A DNA stretch of 64,000 nucleotides from Cyathus striatus (lineage: Eukaryota > Basidiomycota > Agaricomycetes > Agaricales > Nidulariaceae): NCBI GenBank assembly GCA_025738555.1, contig JAOVFP010000010.1, positions 1 to 64,000 of the forward strand, written 5' to 3'. This document shows, one piece after another, positions 1 through 12,300 of the stretch. The position numbers and the translations under genes were made by a program. Under the pieces are notes generated by a model. The model saw only the letters and a program-made list of their open reading frames with translations, did not search any database and had not been told where the DNA came from. Positions within the stretch are counted from its first letter, which is position 1. Every line of letters starts with the position of its first letter.

Positions 1-95
1 CCTAACCCTAACCCTAACCCTAACCCTAACCCTAACCCTAACCCTAACCCTAACCCTAACCCTAACCCTAACCCTAACCCTAACCCTAACCCTAA
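1..95. repeat. Telomere repeat tract (CCCTAA)n, chromosome end
   Basis: The window begins with an uninterrupted run of CCCTAA hexamers, which is TTAGGG on the other strand, the standard telomere repeat of most filamentous fungi and animals. The run stops at CCCTAAGGACC with no degenerate or subtelomeric repeat between it and unique sequence. The unique sequence next to it is coding (see the minus-strand fragment at 96-413). Confidence 0.97.
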
Positions 96-413
96 GGACC
101 TCACTAAACCCTCCAACATATGCTTTATTCTCTCTGAACTCGAATATAACTTCCAGCCATGTTCAAATAAGTTTATGTCGACATAATCAGCAATCTTGCG
201 TTGAAGATCGAGGAGAAACCACAAGCCAGTTCTTGATTCTGTGGCTAAAATCTCCATATATTTAGCGTCTTTGCCAAGCATATTATCGATAACGCGTCCG
301 TTCACAGCTTCATCACGGGTCCGTTTTTCCCAAAATGCATTCCAGCCCTCAGGGTCTACGTTTTCATCTGGAGAATTGAAAATAAGAGATCTGTTACGGC
401 TGGGAGAAGCCAT
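96..413 (-). pseudogene. MYND-finger family gene, N-terminal 106 codons, truncated by the telomere
   Basis: On the minus strand an ATG at 413-411 opens a frame that runs without a stop to the telomere junction and on into the repeats, which read as alternating Leu-Gly. The last native residues match the degenerate gene at 36,347-38,207: both share a WNAxWE motif early, then an INxxEHxW-like segment, and an SSxxRxKHMLExLVR block. The family assignment to MYND-finger proteins rests on that second copy, which keeps a MYND finger further downstream; the part encoding the finger is missing here. The leader is pyrimidine-rich with an AT-rich TATA-like patch near 511-520, as expected for a real gene start. 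A gene of this type should continue several hundred codons, so it was cut and capped by telomere addition, or the telomere recombined into it. The start site is well supported; whether it is transcribed is unknown. Confidence 0.75.
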
Positions 414-3307
414 TATTGCTGAGGAGATTTTGAAAATGGTAAAGATAAGGGAATGAGGGCGAAGGCTTGTGCCAATACTCGTAATCGGATTCGGTTGTTC
501 ACGAAAGTCTATATAAATAACCAAACCACACGGTGATTTAGCGCGCTTAGCGCTAATATCATCAGGTGCTGCTTATAAATGGCATCTCTCCTTAAGAACA
601 TAAATAAAAACAGGCAATACTTACGAGAGTTTAAAGGAAACGAAAGTAATTTCTAATTACTATGTTCAATAAGACGTTAAAAGCCAGTGCAGTCACTGAG
701 TCAACACAAAATGCTAATCAATTGGACCGAGGAAAAAAAACGATGATTTCTCTCTTTGCTCTACAACACTATGGCTAGAATTTATGTACAAGAACGTCTG
801 AATTTTAACCATGTACTCCTTTAAGCTACATCAGTTCGAGATAATGATATAAGTACACCGATAACATAATTTTTCTTCACTTCCAATAAACTTAGGAATT
901 GTTCGACACGATGAATAATTCCTTCAGAACTTCTACAACTCGAATGAAGCGAGACGACTAGGCGGGCGATCCTTTCCTCCCTAGATAATTATGGCACACT
1001 AGTCGGTTTTCAAATGCTTGATAGTTAAACGGGGACTTTTCTTCTCATCCTTCAAAGACGGAATGAACGGGAGCTTATTTCCTTCTAACTTGTGTAGGCT
1101 AAGCTCTGCTGTCAAGAAATACTATGCAGAAAGTGATTAATGAAGGATACGTTTGGAATAGTGTTGGGGTGAGGATATAATTAATCTTGTACCAAGTACT
1201 ACTACAGGTTTCGCTACTCGTAGAAGATCATCACTCTTCAATGTTCCCTGTGAAATGTTGCCTCTCAGGCTCCGTAGTTATGACATACGCGCTACTATTA
1301 TTACATGTTCACCCCAGAGACGTCTATTTACATTCTGAGGTTTATAACATTAACGCTCGATGTCCAGCGTTACGAGGTCACCGGTCTCTTTGATGAAGAA
1401 GCCGCAATACCAAAGTTGTAAGTATAGCAACAAGTTCGGTCATCTAGTACGCAGAGACTACTGATGAACACGCTCAAATTAATCTTCGACCGGTCGTGTT
1501 CAGCCAAACTCGATATTTCACTTCTGCGGCGCCAATTTCTGGAATATTCACCTCATCAAGTGCCCGACGCAACCCAAGGCTGCACACCGCAAAAATGAAA
1601 AAAAAGTAACACGTCATGCGCACGCCGCTCTTATAATAACCCGCGAAAGCCGCTTAACCTAGGGTAAAGTAGTTTCCATCAGAATGGATCGTTCATGTCG
1701 GTAACTCTGCGGCCACAGAGGCCCCCACCCCACCTCGGGATTTCCGACGCTGTTAACGTCCTCCGGGTCACAGGCTCTTTCCGCGGGTCAGTGATAAATG
1801 TGGGCTCTGGGAACATTTGAACCCTGCGGGAGTTAACACGCAAAAGCTTGTCTGCTGGGCGCGACGGCTAGCTCCCCCGTGCTCGCAGCAAGAGCTTGAT
1901 AAGCTGAGAGAGAGAGGATCCGGGCAGAGAAGTGGGCAGCATTTCTAATCCCCTCTAATCCCCCACTCGCCGCAACTGCGCCCCCCGTTCAGTTCGAAAG
2001 AAGACACGAAGAGATACTGCCGTTATCTCTGACGCGCTTCGTGCCACTAACCATTTTGAACTATAATATCGGAGTGCAGCGCACCGTGATAGCGACCTCA
2101 TGACCGATGACGGTATACAGATGATGATCACCGCTCGAGAGAGACAGATGAGGAGGGGAGGGAGGGAGAGGCAGGCCGTCCAATACACGTTGCGTGCGCC
2201 CTGTCATCAAACCCGTCAAACGGTAGCTGTCGGCCAAGATACTCATTGTGGACGAAAAACTGCCCAAAAGTTGCTGTACCCAGTTCTGGTGTGGGACTGT
2301 AGCTTCTGTGATTGGCTTGGGGCGGATCCGAGTCGTAACGAACCGCATGGCGCGGAAGCATTTCATTAGACGAGAATCCGGCCGGGGGATAAAAACCGCG
2401 CCTTTCAACATCCTCCAGGACCACAGCCCGTAGCATACGGGCAGCGTTCATCAAGAGTGAGCTATTCATTCATTACTTCATAGCACAGGGACACGAACGA
2501 ACACAGCTGACTCTAACTGAATCATTTAAATTGGAAACTCACGGGCGTGAATCCGAGGCGATGAGTACAATCGAAGGGGCACGCAGAAGCTTCTTTGTCA
2601 ACGTTGCGGGGCTCCGCCCTATCTTGGGCAAAGAATTCGCGAGAGCAACAAAAATGAGAGTTCAGACGGGGGGAGGATTTCGACATCGGATCATTCCAGA
2701 GCGCCTCATGGTGTACCACCAGACCAGCCTCCGTGGATTTATGCGACTGCGCACGCACGCACGCAATGCGCCGTCGGGGTAATGAAATCAGATCAGCTGG
2801 ACACAGGACTGAGGTTGGTGGGGGAACACTGAGCGATAACCTCACGGTTGTGATGTGGGTATCTCGTGGAGTCTGTTCCGAGTATCCATTCCTGGGGCTT
2901 CTGAGCGGGCGAAAAGTACACGATATCTTTGGATAGTGATTATCTGAATCAGGCATCAGTCGACAGCACTGCGTGCGGTGTTCTCGCCCATCCGATGTGA
3001 TAGCAAAAAAACTGGAATGAAGAGGCTGTAAGGATTCATATACATTTTGATTGTAAAGAAAAAAGAGACGGAAAATACAAAAGAAAAAGCGGGTATCTTT
3101 GTACGACAAGATTCGTAGTAGTACGTCATTGGATTGTTGAGGGTCCGCGATAGTAGTAGGTTGAGCAGTAGGAAGGGTTGTGGCAAGACGCAAAATGTAC
3201 ACAGCGAGAATCGACAGCGAGAAGTGAAGAAGAAAGAAAGTGGAACGTGAACAAGAGAGTGAGGAGGCGTTGCAGCATCGTAATCTTCATCGTCATCGTC
3301 ATCACAT
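414..3307. other. Subtelomeric stretch with no supportable gene
   Basis: No conserved protein, RNA gene or tandem repeat is visible. Open frames here are short, overlap on both strands and show no domain. The part from about 1,950 to 3,300 is more GC-rich than the part next to the telomere and lies downstream of the minus-strand GATA-like gene, so its near end probably contains that gene's 3' untranslated region. Confidence 0.5.
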
Positions 3308-5524
3308 CTATATCCCCTCGCTCTTCCTCCCTGACGAGCTGCTATTCGCCTCAGCAGCATTGACCGCCTCCAAAAGCTCAGCCTCAGCATCCTCCTCGCC
3401 CTCCCCATCCTCCTCAACAACCTCCGCCTCTCCTTCCGCCTCGGCATCAGCATCAGCATCCGCATCCGTCTCATCGACATCCATATGACCAGGGGACCTC
3501 CCACCCAAAGGCGACCTCTTAACATTCAAATGCCCATTCGTCGGTCTAGGAGTCCCCCTCGCCGACGCAGCCCTGCCATTCCGCGAACTCGAACGACTAC
3601 TGGCAGCAGCAGCAGCAGCCCCCCTCCCCACATCAGACGTAGGGAGTTGATCCCTATCCATCGGCCTCTCGTCGTCATCCTCCCTCAACGCCGCAATAGA
3701 AGGCCCCGGACTCGGTGGAGGGCGTTTTCCAGGCGATCCAATCAACGTGCGGACATTTGAATGATTCTCCATCGTCCTCTCGTCCCTCTCCCTGTCGATA
3801 TTCCGATCTGCCGTGCGGAACGGCATGCTCCCCCCAATAGAGGCAGACGACGCGTTAAGCAGGGTATCGGTACGATGGAGACCTTGCTGATGATGTGGTA
3901 TCGTACGCTGAGTCTGCTGCTGGGCGATGGGAACGCCGAGTGTATGCGCAGCCTGAAGCTGCTGTTGCTGAAGTTGCTGATTTTCAAGTGTCCCGCGTCG
4001 TTCTACGCGCTTCATCTTCTTTCTGCATCTGTTCTATAGTCAGTATCATAAACACGCCAGCTACGAAAGAACTCACCGATCACACACTGTACCGGGACCC
4101 ATAGGCCCTGGACCCCACTTCTCCACGCATTTACCCTCCTTATACCGCCCTGGCAGGCCACACTGCCGACATATCCTCTGACCCTGCTCGTTCGTCGCTG
4201 GATACGGCACCTGTGGAGGTGCGTGATCTACTCCGCCGTCAGCCTTGCTCCAAATCAATTTTTTTAAAAACATACCAGCATTCACGTTAACGACGCTCCC
4301 CTGGCCCTGCACACCCTGCGCAGGGGGAGGATTGGGATTGGGTCCAGAGTACTTTGTCTTCTTCTGCGGTGCGCCAGTGACGACTGGTGCAAAAACGTGC
4401 GTCTGATACGTTCCAACATGGCTCACAGACTGATTCATCGGCTGATCTCTCCTCGCACCAGCACCGGCATTGAAAGGGGTCGAAGCTTGGATAATCATCT
4501 CGTCAAGGCTAGATTGCGAGGACGAGCGAGACCTTGAGCGATTGTGATACTTGACGTGGGGAGCAGAGGAAGAAGTCTCAGGGGGATGTATCATGCGCGC
4601 ATGCTGAGAATGCTGGTGATGTGAACGCAGGTGGTTATGTGATGAGGGATAACTTTCGATATGCTGTAATCACGTCAATAGACGGTAATAATCACAAGGA
4701 AGCAGACTTACGCTCTCAGAATACGCGCCCCTAACGCCCCTCATCATGTCTTCACCACTATTCCCCCTCGCTCTCTTGCTCGGCGGGTACGCTGTGGACG
4801 AATCCAAACTGGGCGTGCGGGCCCTGACCATCCGTGGGGCAGAGGCGCCAGGAATAGGCGGCAGGCTCATGGAACTGGGGAAGCTGCTCTGAGGCGCAGG
4901 CCCAGGTGTACCCGTGGTGGCGCGTCGCTTGCTGTTACTAGGGGGGCCCATGACGCCAGGAGGCACAGGCAGCTGTCCAAAATGCAGCGAACCACTGCTG
5001 CCCTCCCTGACGGCGCGATCGAAGCCAGCACGAGCTTCGGACTGCCTAAGCTCGAGAACAGCAAAGTACTTGTCGAGCTGGTGCCAGTTCTCGGCCATCA
5101 TGGCCTTCCTAGCCTCCGCCTCCTGCTGAGCCATCTCAGCGCGCTGGGTGCGCTCCTCGAGGTCGAGGACGATGCGCACGACGGGCTCAGGGAGGTCCTG
5201 GAGGGCGTGGGAGATATGTCCATTGGGGGAGCCATTTGGCTGGGACGAGGAGGACTGGGACTGCTGGGAGGACTGGCTGGACGCAGCGTCTGCTATTTTC
5301 TGGAAGGTCTGGACGAGCTTTTCGGCCTTTTCGGCGCGGCGGCGCAGGGTGTGTGCTTCGCGCCTGAGCTGCTCGTTTTCTTTGTAGGTGTCTGCGAGGA
5401 TGGTGGCGAGCTGGGCATTCGAGCTGGCGGGCTGGGCGTGGGAGGTGGTGGGCGGCGAGGACGGGTGGTGGTGCGGGGAGATGGCTGGGGAGTGTTTGGG
5501 GTCTAGCAGGGGAGACTCAGACAT
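3308..5524 (-). CDS. GATA-like zinc-finger protein with N-terminal coiled coil (706 aa, 3 exons)
   Basis: Model: complement of 4,712-5,524, 4,077-4,663 and 3,308-4,028; total 2,121 nt. Introns have GTAAGT and GTGAGT donors and CAG acceptors. Residues about 40-170 are charged and heptad-like (KENEQLRREAHTLRRRAEKAE), a predicted coiled coil. The middle is Ser/Pro-rich with an SKRAR basic patch. Cysteines at about 436, 439, 465 and 468 form a C-x2-C-x25-C-x2-C finger containing WGPGP, followed by the basic tail CRKKMKRVERR. This resembles a GATA finger (W-x2-GPxG before the second Cys pair) but the loop is longer than the usual 17-20 residues. The C terminus is glutamine-rich and then Asp/Ala/Glu-rich low complexity. 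It is probably a nuclear DNA-binding regulator; the target is unknown. The ATG at 5,524 is the first in frame after a stop-containing G/C-rich leader. Confidence 0.8.
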
Positions 5525-8500
5525 GGCTGGGGGGGGGGAAGAGAGTGAACCAGCTGGGTTATATGGCGGGAGGGGCGGGCGGAGGGGTTAGGGTTCTGTG
5601 TAGAGAGGGAAGGGAGAGGAGAAAGGGGAAGCGGGGAATGAATCTCTGGGGGGTCACTTATGAACCACACGGCGAAGCCAGACGCGGAATCGGGGCGGGA
5701 ATTCAATCCAATTTACTCTCCAAACGGCGGGGCTTCCCTCTCCCGATCAACTCTTCTTTTGTCCCAATCTTTCCTATTTCGTCACATCGCCCGTTCTATT
5801 CCCTTTCTTTCCCTCGTGCACGCCTCGAGGCTGGCTCGCTCTCAACGCCCCCTTCGTGCGCGGCGACTCTGCCCTCCTTCCTGACCCCCTTCCTCGCCTT
5901 TAACTCCTGTCCCACACCACAACAACACCATCACCGGGCCACGGCCCCCGGCCACTCCCCGGCGCCAAGATTCACTCCCTCCTCCTCTCCGCCGTGTGAC
6001 ATTGGCGCGCACGTCATTCCATTTCGGATTCAGCTCTCGCTGCCCACTCCTCTCCGCCATCCCACACTCTGATCCCACCTCGAACCGCAACAACCAACCC
6101 ATTCGGCGCGCACCTGCCGAGCTTATCATTTTCACTGTGACAATGCAACTGAGCTGAGACTCCTTTGTCCCGCCTCACCACGGTCACAATGGAACGCAAT
6201 CACCTGATCACAGCGCCATATCAACAGTCAGCACCCAGCTACCCGTCCCAACCACACACACCCGACCTCCCCACCCATCCCGTCTTACCCTCGCTTCCAC
6301 CCACCCAGCCATTCCACATCACCTCGTCTCACATCCCGCGTATCGCACACCGCTTCACACCACCTAGGTTACCCGACCACCCCAGCCTCGCTTCGCCATC
6401 TTCCACAATCGAAGCACCACACGGCGCCAACAATGGGAATCCTAAACAAACCAGTCAGCGTGGGCGGCTGATGCTATCTTGTCCTTTTTTTTCTTTTTTT
6501 TCTCGTACATGCCGGAAGCCCGACATACCGACGCGACGTCATTCCACATCCCGTTCAGGTACGCGTCGATACTAGGCGTTCAACCAGCCTCGTGCGTGAT
6601 CCGTCGGGATGTCTGTGCAATGGTCAGTCTAGGGTTGTCAGTCGCTTGCAACTTGTAAGCACCATATATTACCCCCCCCCTCCACTTCTCAACTCAATTA
6701 CATATCATACAGCTAGCATTCATCAATCCACCACTCACACAGGACTCAGTATCAACTCACACCACAAACGGAACATATCGTCAAGCTATTCATATCCATC
6801 CATTCATAAACACACCCCGAACTGATCCTGATTCTGCTCATCCCCACGACGGGCCCTCGCTACCGCCCCTCTTCTCAATGATCATCATGAAGATCATCCC
6901 ATCTCCTTCCCACCGCCCAGCACCCACCCGACGAAAATCCCAACGGCAGCTCACCCTCGTCGCAAAGAGTTCATTTCAACCCACACCCCGGACCCCATAT
7001 CCACACCAAGTAATGCTAACCATCAGGCCCAGGGCTAGCAGCGTACTATTCTATTCGGATCCTCCCTCCCGCCCTTGCACTAGCTAAACTAAAGCCCTAC
7101 TTACCCCGCAGACGCTCCCGCTATATCAACACTATCCCATCTCTGCTACCCCGCTTCACCCGGACGCATATATCAAGCAGGTCACCTCGGCGTTCTATTT
7201 TATACTCTCTCTGTCCTCTTGCTGAGGATCTGATGTGGATATATGCGCCAACTCGACACGTTTATTTTCTGAAAAGTAACATCTAGGCAAGACAAAGAGC
7301 GCCAATTATAAACCGAACAGTGAATCAATGGTGTCGTCGCGAGGGACTATTTTGGGGTCTAGCGTTCCCGCTTTTCATTGATACGTACCGTGTCTGTGGG
7401 GTGAAGATAAGAGAGAATGTATTGAAGTTCAGGCGTCTCAGCGTTGCATGAGACTTGATTTGTGTTTTTATTCGTCTCTTACGACCTTTTGAATAGGAAG
7501 ATTGCCCTAAAAATCTTCAGGTCCCGCCATCGTAGTCCAAAGAGGGAAAACATCACAAAAATGTATTATACGGGTTCGTATGGACAGCTTATCGTGAGCT
7601 TATAGGTTCATACGCCACCTTTAACAGAAAATAACTCTTGAATCTCCCACCTGCCCGCCTTCCTGTATCTATGCGGTATAGAAGACATTCAACGGCGGCC
7701 GAACTTGTCCTACACTAGGTCAGCCATAGCATCAGCGCCGAGATGTACAATAAAAGTACGAGACTCGGTTTCACATTTATTGTTAGTCTCTTACGCCTCT
7801 GGGCTAGTAAATAACTCGATCTAGTATGTTATAAAGATAATAGACAAGGCATTGGACGGCGGCCGAACGTACATTGCGCTAGGTCACCGAGAAGCACAGT
7901 ACGGAGTGTTCATTTTTAGTCTATCGCGCTACCCTCACCGCCGCCGTCCTATCTTCATGGAGCAAGTCGATAACCAAGAATGTATCGGCCGGGTTGGCAA
8001 GGGCAGAAGCTCGCCAACACCGCTACACGACCTTGAGCGCAGTGATTCCATCGCCACCCACATGGCCCACCGTTTACCATTCACCGCAATACGCAGTACG
8101 AATAAAGCCGCGATCATCACGTATCCCGCCTCAAGTTACCCGTTCATTCCACCGTGCTCCACACCGCTTTTCCCGGAAGAATCCAATTTCTGAATTTAGA
8201 ATGTCCCGCCTTCCCGCCATTTCATGGTACGGCTTGTCTTTTTTTCCTAGAGTTCTCGATTTCTCTACTTTCTCCTAAACTGTGAACGGAATTTACTCAC
8301 GATTTTGCGTCGTGCTTTCTGTATTCAGGTGCATTGATTTAATGAATGACGTTTAACCTCCCATTGAGCGCCAGGCACCTTCATTCTCGCACTTTTCCGC
8401 CCACTTAAGCTTGGAAAGTTACCGTACATTTAGACTTCATCTTTCCTCATAGGCCCCCATGGGCACTTTCTCTCCACCACCGCGATTTCGCCCACAATCC

Positions 8501-9360
8501 GGATACTATAAAAATTTCCTCCAATTCCAATGTCACGAACGTCCAAAGAATGTCCATCATCCGGGCGAGCCCATTCCTCGCTCTCCACCGAGGCCATAAG
8601 CAGATTGCGGACGATAGGACCTAGGTGATCCATCGATGGGGTGTCCCCCCCGCCTTGGCCGGAAGATACGGCATTGCGTGCTGGTTCCCCTCCTCCCGAA
8701 CTCGTCTACACCCGCTTTCCGAGAGTCCAGGAAGGAAAGTGAAGGAGTCGAGTTTGTTGCTTCGTTGTCACTGTCACTCCGCATGAAGAATCACAAACGT
8801 TCGACTGTGGAAGTGATGGTGGGTCGTGCAATTTCCTCGAATTGCTAATTTTTGACACGTAGAGACACCAAGACAGGTATAGATTCGTGGTGTTCTCAAA
8901 ATGGAACCGCGCACTCGATTCCATCCGCGAAATACGGGAACTCGGGGAATCGGGAGACGGCTATTCCTGGTGCCCCCTCTCCTCTTCCCGCTCAGTTATC
9001 GTCTCGAGTGGGCAGCTCCTCTTCTGCTTTGTACAGGGTCAGACAGGGGGACCTCCCTATCCCGCCCTCACCCGCCAGTGGAACTGGTGAAAGACAGTGA
9101 CAGATAGGAGAAAGAGAGTGGAATCTCCCCAACTCCCGCCTCTGTACCCGCATTCGCATTCTCGTCCACCCGCGAAGTGCGGTGTTAGCCATCCTTCCTG
9201 CATATCGTGCTGTTCTTGCGAGATAGCCCTCCTGATTTTTTTCCGGCGTCCCTTTTGTTTTAGAATTACTATTCCCCTTATGGTGAAGGCGCTGTCAACG
9301 ATCAATGCGTGGACGACGCCAACGATTTACATTCAGCCACACCCACTACTACTCAATTGA
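5525..9360. other. Pyrimidine-rich upstream region of the GATA-like gene and spacer
   Basis: From 5,700 to about 7,150 the plus strand is strongly C/T-rich with many CCACC and CATCC runs, as is common in basidiomycete promoters and long 5' leaders. Several 60-175 codon open frames exist on both strands, but they are proline/serine-biased, overlap one another and have no recognisable domain, so none is called. The rest, to 9,360, shows nothing distinctive. Confidence 0.4.
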
Positions 9361-12300
9361 TAAAACTAAAAAAATGACGACAATGTAGGCAATCCCATCT
9401 CTCTTGATTCCTTCCACGTCGGATCGCTCCAACTCCACCACACGTCCGACCTCATTTCTCGACCTTGCATATGAGTCCCCTCCTTGTCCTCAGCCACCCC
9501 TATCCCATTCTCCGCAGAGAACAAAAGCACATCTCGATCGGGAATGCAACGGGTCTAATCACCGTACATAAACGGATGTTCGAGCGCCTCTTATAGACAT
9601 GTCCGTGATCGCTGGTCTCTTTTGTCACTTGTGGGATAAATTTAGATTTGTGGTTTGGCTTTTACCATGAACATGAGGTTAGACCGTGGGGGCTTTGGGT
9701 CCGGGGCCGTGCTGCTGCTGATGCGTGTTCAAATTTTCTGTCGATGAACACAGGGACAAAGATCATTCGATGCGCTCTGTCCGCCCTATATGCGCCTTTT
9801 TTTTTGGATCACAGTAGTCCCTTCGTGCTAAACATGAAATTCTTGTTCCTGGTGCTGTACAACTGCTTAAGGATGATAGATGCTGTTTCAGTCGCGTGGT
9901 ATCTGTTACAGTAGTGATATATTTTTGAAAAGACACGGCCGCAAGGTTAGCTGCAGTGTTATTTTATTTTGGACAATCACTAACGTCTCCCAGAGTAATG
10001 TCGGTGAATTCTTCGTCGCATTTGGACAGATGCTAGGCTGTTCGTCGCCCAGAGATCTTAGGCAATGTATGATCAAGTCGTGCTACTTGCCAACCTAATC
10101 TGAAGAACTAGCGCTGAATTGTGCAGATACCTCTGGGCTGTGTTCCTCCAGATTGTCTGTTGTAAGATTTCATGATATGTCCGATACCTAAAGATCTGAA
10201 TCTTTGCTTTTTGGTGTGATGTTTCCTGTTGAAACCTGATTTCCCAACTTAATTGTTAGTGACGGTGCGTGATTATCCTCCCGACTGCTGTGACCTCAAA
10301 TCAAAAGTAAAACATCGACAATTGATTGTACGGAAGAATCTCTTTTGTTTCATCGTTAAGAGTATGTACCAGATGCTATTGTTGGGGTATAACCAACTCT
10401 ATACACTCGTGTGGCTACCTATTCTGGATCAATTATTTGTCGAAAACACCATCGGCAACTACTATGCACTCATAACGGTATCCTGCAACAATCGGATGCC
10501 AACTGATTGAATTCAAACTTTTACTCACTGCCCGACGTAAGCGATCTAAACATTCTATCACTTTCTTATGGATTGCTTCTTCTTATCAATTCGGTGTCAC
10601 TGCAGTGCAGTGCAAAGACGGTAATGCTTCCGTGTGATAAAATAAATGATTTAAACCTGTCGCACTTGGTACTGGATCCTAGCCTATTCGGCTATCGATA
10701 ACGGGTCAAACTCCGTTTGATAAGTACATAGCAGGTAGGTACCTACGCCATAGCCATTGTGGAATGGACCACAGGAAGTCGCAGGTATTTTTGGCAACAC
10801 GCACCTTCCTGGTTATTATTATGCGGTCAACGTCGTTGTAACTCCGTAGCAATGATTCTAGTTCCGTCCCACTCAACTTCCTCCTGCTTCTGAACGTACG
10901 CTTGGCTTCCAGCTCTACGGAAAATGAGAAAGGAACATCACTTTCAACCACTAGCGCGGGTTCATACTTCATAAGTAGTCTTTAGCACAATTTGGTTTCC
11001 ATTAAACAAAGTTCTTTTCACTGAACTGTAATTGTTACTCCCGCTATCCGTTAGTGCTATTAGCCCACTGGCAGCTCGCCCATGCTTCCCGGAGAAAGTA
11101 TACACAGCTCTTTCATAAGTTCATTCTGACATTTTACTTTTCTGCGACCACAAGTAGGTTTACTTGAGGATTGGGAGGAGTCCAAAATTGCTTACGGGTA
11201 TCGCGACCTGGATCTACTACCATTGACTCTCTTAGAATTGCTCTTGACTTACCAATGAAATCTCCTGCTACAAGTAAAGTTTGTGCACGTATGGCCCCTC
11301 CGGATGGAGTGGAACTTCTTCTCGCGATGACGACCTTCGATTTTTATCATTACGACTACATAACTGTGTTCGATGCGCCTCGTGAGCGGGATCACTAGCC
11401 ATTTTTTTGGCTTAAAAATGGAGCCAATTGGACTGCTTGAAGGATACGACTACTGCAAGTATGGTCGGTATGGTCGGCTTGGTTCTGTCTGGATACACGC
11501 TCACATTCTACTCTTAGATGTGCTGATATGAAATGCATATACAATGCGTTTCTCTATCCATTAAACAGCCTCGCTCCTCGGATGCTGTATCATCTTCGGG
11601 GGGGCATTGAGCGGAAATTGGAAAAACATATACTGAATTAGCAAATATTTCGTAACAGCTAGCCTACTTGAGCCTCAAATTTTCCGCTGCTGTACACCAG
11701 TTCACCGTCCCTGGCTACCATGACGCAAGATTGGCCAATGGTAAGTGTACGCGACGTGTCGAAGGCCACACCCGACATAAGGCGGTATGAACAGCCTTCA
11801 TGTAAGTATCTTGTGAGCAAACTTGAGTTATGCTCATTGTTAGTGCCTTGCTTCTCGGATTGATATGGGTATCGCGTGGTCTGGGATTAAAGAAGCACTG
11901 CATATATGCTCGTGGTGTAACGTGTTCTTTGGTCTCGAACGACTTGCATTGGGGTCCGGACTGGAGTAAGCTCTTTGATGCTCACAACCTCGTTGGACGC
12001 ATCTGATGCTGACGATCTAGTACTTGACAGAAAGCGCAGTGAAGGGTATAATCACCTGCGAGACGTTTTGGCTCGCTATATAAAATATCCGCTTCTTTGA
12101 ATGAAAGGCATTAGGTGGCAATCATCCTGGTATGTTACTTTAGAATTTCCTGCCATGGGACATAGGTAAATAATACTTGCAACAGTACGCTATACCGTGT
12201 TCCTCTACGGGTGTAAGGTAGCAACTTGTTGTATTTTTAAAAATTGTATCATCGATATCCTCGCCGTCAAACGCAGGCGGGATCAAAGCTAGTCTGCATT

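Noticed and set aside
4255..4290. A short intron (GTATGT donor) in exon 2 of the GATA-like gene
   Set aside because: A good donor exists, but no acceptor within reach keeps the frame into the zinc finger, whereas reading straight through does.
5545..7087. Several 60-175 codon frames upstream of the GATA-like gene
   Set aside because: Low-complexity Pro/Ser/His translations of a C/T-rich promoter tract, present in more than one frame at once.
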